From Halichondria panicea (lineage: Eukaryota > Porifera > Demospongiae > Suberitida > Halichondriidae): 64,000 nucleotides of DNA. The stretch lies in the NCBI RefSeq assembly GCF_963675165.1, contig NC_087390.1, positions 3,548,001-3,612,000 on the forward strand, read 5' to 3'. Below the pieces are notes generated by a model. It ran no database searches, was not told the origin of the DNA, and was given only the letters and a program-made list of their open reading frames with translations. A program made the position numbers and the translations under genes. This document shows positions 58,671 to 64,000 of the stretch, piece after piece. Position 1 is the first letter of the stretch; every line of letters starts with the position of its first letter.

Positions 58671-60776
58671 GTGCAATGAAGAAACAATCATTACCACAGT
58701 GTAATTATTACCAGTGTAAGTAGATTTTAGAACAGTTGGGATTATTTGCTCGGATGAAGGGGCATCTCAGAATATTTTGAGTTGTTTGGCTGCCACAAGT
58801 CACCTCAGAGAACCAGGGATCAACATCATTATACCCCCAGATATACCTAAAGTGCATAGGAAAATATGTATAATTTGCCGCACAAACAAGTGACAATTTA
58901 ATTGAAAACACTTCACATTATTAAACAGCCATACGTACAAGTGTATACCTCCCCCCACTATCAAGCTATAAGTTTGAAAGTTTAATTCTCATTACAACAT
59001 AATAATATTACCGATATTTCGTATCATCATATCCAAGTTGTTGGCACATGGTGGTAAGAGCTGTTCCATCAACCTGATCATCACATATGGTTCCCCATTT
59101 AGGTGGCTGATCAAGGCTGTCTGTGTAGTACACCAGCAATAGAGGCACGTCCCCTTGTAAAGTTTTATTCTGCTCCAGGCACAAGTCCCCTACTGATGGG
59201 GTAGCTTTTTCTACAAAAATAACATCAGTAGTACAGTGTTGAGATGTAATATACCGGTACGTACACCACCAAAATGCAGCACCGTCTAGTCCACTAGTAT
59301 GGGCACTACACGGTCTCAAATAGTTGCATCCTAAACTGAGGTAAAAACGTAGCCACCCTGTAGAATAGAGGCTTGAAAATACATACCTTTAAGCGGCCTG
59401 GCCTCCAAATAGATGCAACCCTCAAAATATATGAGGCTTGGACCTACAACTTCTATATTTTTTAGATCCAATTTATGGCCATAAGGTATCTATGTGCTGG
59501 TAGTAGAATGACGTACATCACTAATGTACCGTAGTAATGTGATAACAAGGCTAACAAATAACACTTCAGAGAGGCGCATGTTAGGCCACCATTAAAAAGA
59601 GAAAGACACTAAAAAAGAAATAACGGAAATGAAGTTTAATAATGGGCATACATGGCATATTATAACAAGATCCAATTTGCTGGTGGGTACCACACATAAC
59701 TATAGAGCACTGATTAGTGCTATAACCCTCGGCTGTTGACAATCTACAATAAATGTACGCATGAAAGCTGGCTAAGCAGCAAGTAACAAGCAATAAAAGA
59801 GTTAGGACTTAGTAACCTTATCCATCATTGTTCCTCTGATTATTCCTTAGTAGGATGACTTCAGCTGTAAATACGTGCCTCAAATAAAGGCTGCGTGTAG
59901 CTAGCAACGCCCATCTACCATCCAACGTGCAAGTTCATGCAAGTTTCTTAGTTTTACAAAGCTTTAACATCAAAATCTATCACTACTAAACTAACTAGTG
60001 TTCAAGCTGGCGCTGTGCTAATGCCTCTCGCCATGTTTTTGCTTTCGCTCAAAAGTATTATAGTGTTATATTAGTTTCTATAATGAATTTTATATTAAAG
60101 GTAGCTTATCTATATAAAGTCACTGAGAAGAAAAGACTTATTTATATGCATCTATTGTTGTTATTATTTATTGTATTATGTGGCTTACCAGGACCTCAAG
60201 AAAGAAGAAAATTATCCAGTTCAGTGTATATAATATCTAAGAAGAAAAGATCTGTGTACATGCATATTGTTATCTATATTGTTATATGATAGTGTTTTGT
60301 GACTTACCAGGCCCTCAAGACAAAGATGATTCTGCCAGGATCTAGATCTGGATCTTGGATATTATTTCTCACATGGGGAATGAGCGCGCATGCGCATTAC
60401 ATCCACAGGAATAATTAAAGGGTATGTCCAAAGAGATCAAAAATAATGGCTACTGCTAGCTAGCTAGCTGTTTTAACAGATATTTTCTGAGTATTGTAGC
60501 TAACAAAAAGCTAGCGCTTTAGTGCAAGGCTAACTCATATGTTGAATAGAAAGTTTATGCAGACAGATGATGCTATGAAAGATTCTGAAGAGACTGCAAC
60601 AGCCTTCAATGTGAGTCAAACTAGCCATAACTCGAGAAAGAAGCTTTAGTTTGCTAATCCACGAATCAAAATCCAAGAGAACGTGGCTAGAAGCCTATAG
60701 AAGCTGTTAGTTTTCGTCGCATTGCAACCGTTGAGCAGTTGCTGGAATACACACACAGACACACACACACACAGTC

Positions 60777-61069
60777 TAGACTCGCAAGCCGTCACTGTTG
60801 CAGGCGAACAGTAGACTGGTCAAACTCCGTGTAGAGACTCATGTTGCACAGTCAGCATATCAGATAAGATTCTAAGTGGCTGCGGTTTTCGTGACGTCAC
60901 TATACTGCTGTGCTACGTAGAGTTTTCTAGTGATACGTCACTATCAACGATCTTGCGGTAACCGCATGCGGTTAGTTGCCACAAATATCGTGGCAAACCT
61001 TACACGAGTCTCTACACGGAGTTTGACCAGTCTACTGTTCGCTTGCAACAGTGACGGCTTGCGAGTCTA
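60777..61069. mobile_element. 9-bp-duplication element, copy B of 24723-25015
   Basis: Inside the right inverted arm (60434-61126); CACACAGTC on both sides. Confidence 0.87.
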
Positions 61070-62526
61070 CACACAGTCAGCTTTACCGTATCCCTTGTGC
61101 GGCTACGCCTCGAGGCATAATAACTTAATTATTATGTGAAGGCTATATATTCATACTGTAAACGCAGTGCTATGATATCCAAAGCAGACTCAAACAAACT
61201 AGAGGTGCAAACTTTGGCTGGTGACATGATAATTATTGTTAAAGCCAATAGGATTGGCACTAGATCTACTGCTGTAGCTTTTAGCATGCATTTTCCACAT
61301 ATTTTCTCCTATGTTTATATCTCACCAGGGAAGGATCACATCTGAAAACTGACTGCACAGCTAGTTTCTAGAGCTATTCTTTTGTATGATAGGCTCGGGA
61401 ACAAATTGGAGTTATGCTCTCACCCGCTTTCTTGTTTCTACGCTTTTGGTGTTTCCTCTGGCCAATCCTAGCAATTTTTCACGTTACATATGTTTTTGTG
61501 GGTCTTGTAATAAAGAGTGATATACAATACACAATAAATAATAAATGCAGTGTATATGACTGAGCTGTCTAGCACAGCAACTCAGGACCAATAAACACTG
61601 GAGGCATGCCAAAGCATTTGAGAACATGAACATTATTTTGAGAACAGAGTTTTGGAGGTACATGAGACATGCACTGTGGACTAGGATCACAGCAAAGAAG
61701 TCTGGAGTCTTAGAAGTATCATGTATGGCTCCTGGAGTCCTAGAGTCAGCAAAAAAAGCTTTCCAAAACAAAACCATAATTGTGATAATTGCCCCGAATA
61801 AAGGCCGCGTGTAGCTAGCTATGCAGACAACGTGCAAGTTCAATTTTATTTGACAACGAAGCTTTAATTCAAAGTCTGCCACTATTGAACTTGTTGTGTG
61901 AAAGCTATCCATGCTGTAAACGCAGCGCTGTGGCATCCATGTGAGCAGGCTCAGAAATTATAAACAGACAGACAGACAGACCAGACGACTACTATAACCC
62001 GCTGGCCGGGACATGGCCTCGGATTAACGAACAAACACAATGACTACTCTCGTAGTGACCACGCGCCTCGGGTTGATAACTTATATGTACTATCCCGGTG
62101 TATCACCAGGAGCAGATTACCATATGCAAACTTTGCGAGGGTTGATCAATTCACAACAATAAAATCCGCAAAACATATTAAATACACACGATCCTTGCCA
62201 GAATACAATAGTTAGATCGCAAAGGGTCAACTTTTCTGCTGATTTGGCTCATTTGCAAAGGTTTTTCACATTCTAGTAATACAGTAGCTAAATCTTGCAT
62301 TACTGCTCAGATACTGTACTTTATTGAATCAGTCTATAATCACCATTACATTGTTTGAAAGTACTACAGAGATGTACAGTAACAAAACTGTAAAGCTACT
62401 CTCTTCTCTTTTAGTGTGAACCGGCGGACCTCACACTAAAAGGGAAATGTAACATTCTTAAAAGTTACTGGTGCTGTTAGTCTCTGTGGTACTTTCAAAC
62501 AGCTAGTGTGATAATGGTGTAGATAT

Positions 62527-62819
62527 CAGTGGCGTAGCCAGGATTTTGGGAAGGGCAGGGCTCAAATCGGTTGAGCAGGTGCTGAATAACATGACATTTT
62601 ACCTAAAAAAAGGTCATCACCTTTCCTCAACAGTCAGCATGCGCATTACATGGCCCTGCCCACATTTTAAAGCCATTGAATTCTAGTAACTATGCATGCA
62701 GTGCAGTGCAGTGCAGAATAGATTGACAGATTACGGAGATTCAAGCTGAGTTGGAGTTGATGGAGCACAAAAGGGGGGGGGGCTCTAGCCCCGTCAGCCC
62801 CCCTCTGTCTACGCCACTG
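62527..62819. mobile_element. CAGTGGCGTAGCC element, copy B of 26473-26765
   Basis: GATAT flanks kept. Confidence 0.82.
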
Positions 62820-63191
62820 GATATGTATTATTACAGTGACTAAATATGCAAAACACCTGTAGATACGGTATTTCTTTTTTAGTGTTTTTCTGTTTTACCT
62901 AACAGGCATATCCCAAAAAAGGAGTTTAGTCCGAGCTTGCACTTACAATGTATGTGCTACAGCTAACCTAGTGTAGAGTCCCAATCCTGAGGATCATAAT
63001 TGACAGTTCTCGGTTTTTGGCTTCTGTATTTCATAGCTGCACTCAACAGTCATAATTATATAGTACATGCAGCCATCAAATCTAAATACGAGTGATTAAT
63101 AGCACTATTATTGAACTATTATGTACTATTAGTGCACTGGAACTCGAGCAGTGAAGCTGTGCTATTCATAGCGATCACGTCCGGACAAGTA

Positions 63192-63379
63192 CCGTATAGC
63201 GAGTTATCTTCAAGGCACTAAATTTTCGCGAATTGCCCAAACAAAATGTTTTCGAGGATAGCCGATTCAAATGACCACACCCCTACAGTAATACCGATGT
63301 ATACCGATTTTTGAGGTACATTGTGTTTCTGGGTCAATCCTCGAAAACCTTGAAAATAACCAGCTACATATGTATACGG
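63192..63379. mobile_element. CCGTATAGCGGG element, copy B of 27138-27325
   Basis: TA-flanked; a few base changes from copy A. Confidence 0.63.
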
Positions 63380-63847
63380 TAATTAATTGCAAGTGGCTTG
63401 TTTTCGAATAACGGCCGCAGATAAAACTGCAAAAACTGCATTAAATTGTATAACTAAGGGCGTTTCTAGAAAATGAAGCGAAGGGTGTTAACAAATACTT
63501 GAACACCGTGCATTAATTAGGGCATGCCTTTTATGAAAGTCTAACGCCATGAATCATTTGCTGGTTACGTATGCTAAATTGTTCGTGACTTTACAAGAGC
63601 CAGCGTTGCAAGTGGTTTGGGCCTAGTTGGGCGGAGTCCAACCAACTGCGTGGGGTTGGGCACCACTCCAATCTGGGTTTTGTTCCACTGCAGAAATGTT
63701 GCAGCCCAATCAGATTGCAGAGTTCAAGTGCTGAAGGCGTGGCTCATTAATGAACGAGTCAGTAACTAGTAATTCTCTTTAGTCAAATCAAAATGCAACA
63801 ATAGTAGACAAGCCAGCTTGATCCAGGAACACACTAGGTCAGTTAGA

Positions 63848-64000
63848 GCATAGATAGAGTAAAGAGAGATTGGAAACGGAAGTACCCTCGAAATACCATC
63901 CGTGTATCTTAACACGAGGGCTAAACATGAATAATTCATGAGAATTGTTTTGTTCTCTGTAAAAAGTCCACGAGCAGTTCTGCTGCTAAACATCAACTTT
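63848..64000. mobile_element. GGATTGGAAACG-family element, cut by window end
   Basis: Left part of the copy B equivalent of 27793-28296, after TTAGA. Confidence 0.75.

Larger units (their letters stand above)
49089..59210 (-). pseudogene. SRCR receptor B2, double stop in exon 2, copy of A2
   Basis: Exons 59210-59012, 58846-58695, 57078-56995, 56720-56531, 55164-55007, 54472-54380, tail exon 7a (51199-50973) and tail exon 7b (49309-49089). The TAA TAA in exon 2 (58705-58710) is identical to that in A2, so the lesion is older than the large duplication. Exon 7a is 9 bp longer than in A2: one extra Gly-Thr-Pro unit in the stalk. Otherwise the exons are nearly the same, with two SRCR domains, linker, stalk, helix and short tail. 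Upstream exons were not found. Introns contain the same nested transposons as A2. A functional product from a start downstream of exon 2 cannot be excluded. Confidence 0.8.
40530..64000. repeat. Copy B of the segmental duplication, cut by the window end
   Basis: Counterpart of 4603-27945. Differences I could see are single bases, homopolymer lengths, the tandem-repeat numbers, an 81-bp segment kept here (50663-50743), 17 bp near 46335, and 11 bp gained near 47517 with 11 bp lost near 48020. Confidence 0.95.

Overview
This is a stretch of animal nuclear DNA, most likely from a sponge (Porifera, probably a demosponge). I infer that from intron-rich genes with short GT-AG introns, a family of receptors with scavenger-receptor cysteine-rich (SRCR) domains, orthologues of the animal cilium/centrosome genes centlein (CNTLN) and MORN2, and very dense short inverted-repeat transposons. 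I recall the termini with the core CCGTATAGCGGG from sponge sequence. No search could be run, so the species is open. All exon joins were made by eye from splice signals, reading-frame phase and comparison of paralogues.

Layout. 0-2.2 kb: 5' part of a broken SRCR receptor copy (A0). 2.2-3.6 kb: a 5'-truncated reverse-transcriptase-type retroelement. 4.1-6.9 kb: SRCR receptor A1, intact over seven exons (minus strand). 7-12.6 kb: transposons and an orphan MORN2 exon. 13.1-23.2 kb: SRCR receptor A2 (minus), with two alternative membrane-anchor exons and a double stop in exon 2. 23-29.4 kb: transposon-rich flank. 29.5-34.7 kb: a 15-exon centlein gene (plus). 34.75-35.15 kb: a fragment of a bacterial-type trpC (minus). 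36.6-39.1 kb: MORN2 (plus). 39.65-42.9 kb: SRCR receptor B1, intact (minus). 49.1-59.2 kb: SRCR receptor B2 (minus), with the same double stop as A2. The window ends inside copy B.

The main structure is a duplication about 36 kb apart. Roughly 4.6-27.9 kb recurs at 40.5-64.0 kb, with an offset of 35,957 rising to 36,056 and then constant at 36,054-36,055 over the last 9 kb. Identity is very high in the interior and falls off toward the left end near the A1/B1 tail exons. Inside each copy the two receptor genes are themselves older duplicates. The older unit carried the last exon of MORN2 on one side and CNTLN 5' flank on the other, which explains the orphan MORN2 exons.

Functionally, the receptors look like type I membrane proteins with two SRCR domains, a short linker or Pro/Thr stalk, one membrane helix and a short basic tail. 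A1 and B1 are predicted functional; A0, A2 and B2 carry lesions. CNTLN and MORN2 are unrelated neighbours that appear to be single copy in the window. Most remaining DNA is transposons. Many show clear inverted ends and target-site duplications (TA, TTAA, 5, 7 or 9 bp), and several are nested with the empty site preserved in a paralogous copy.
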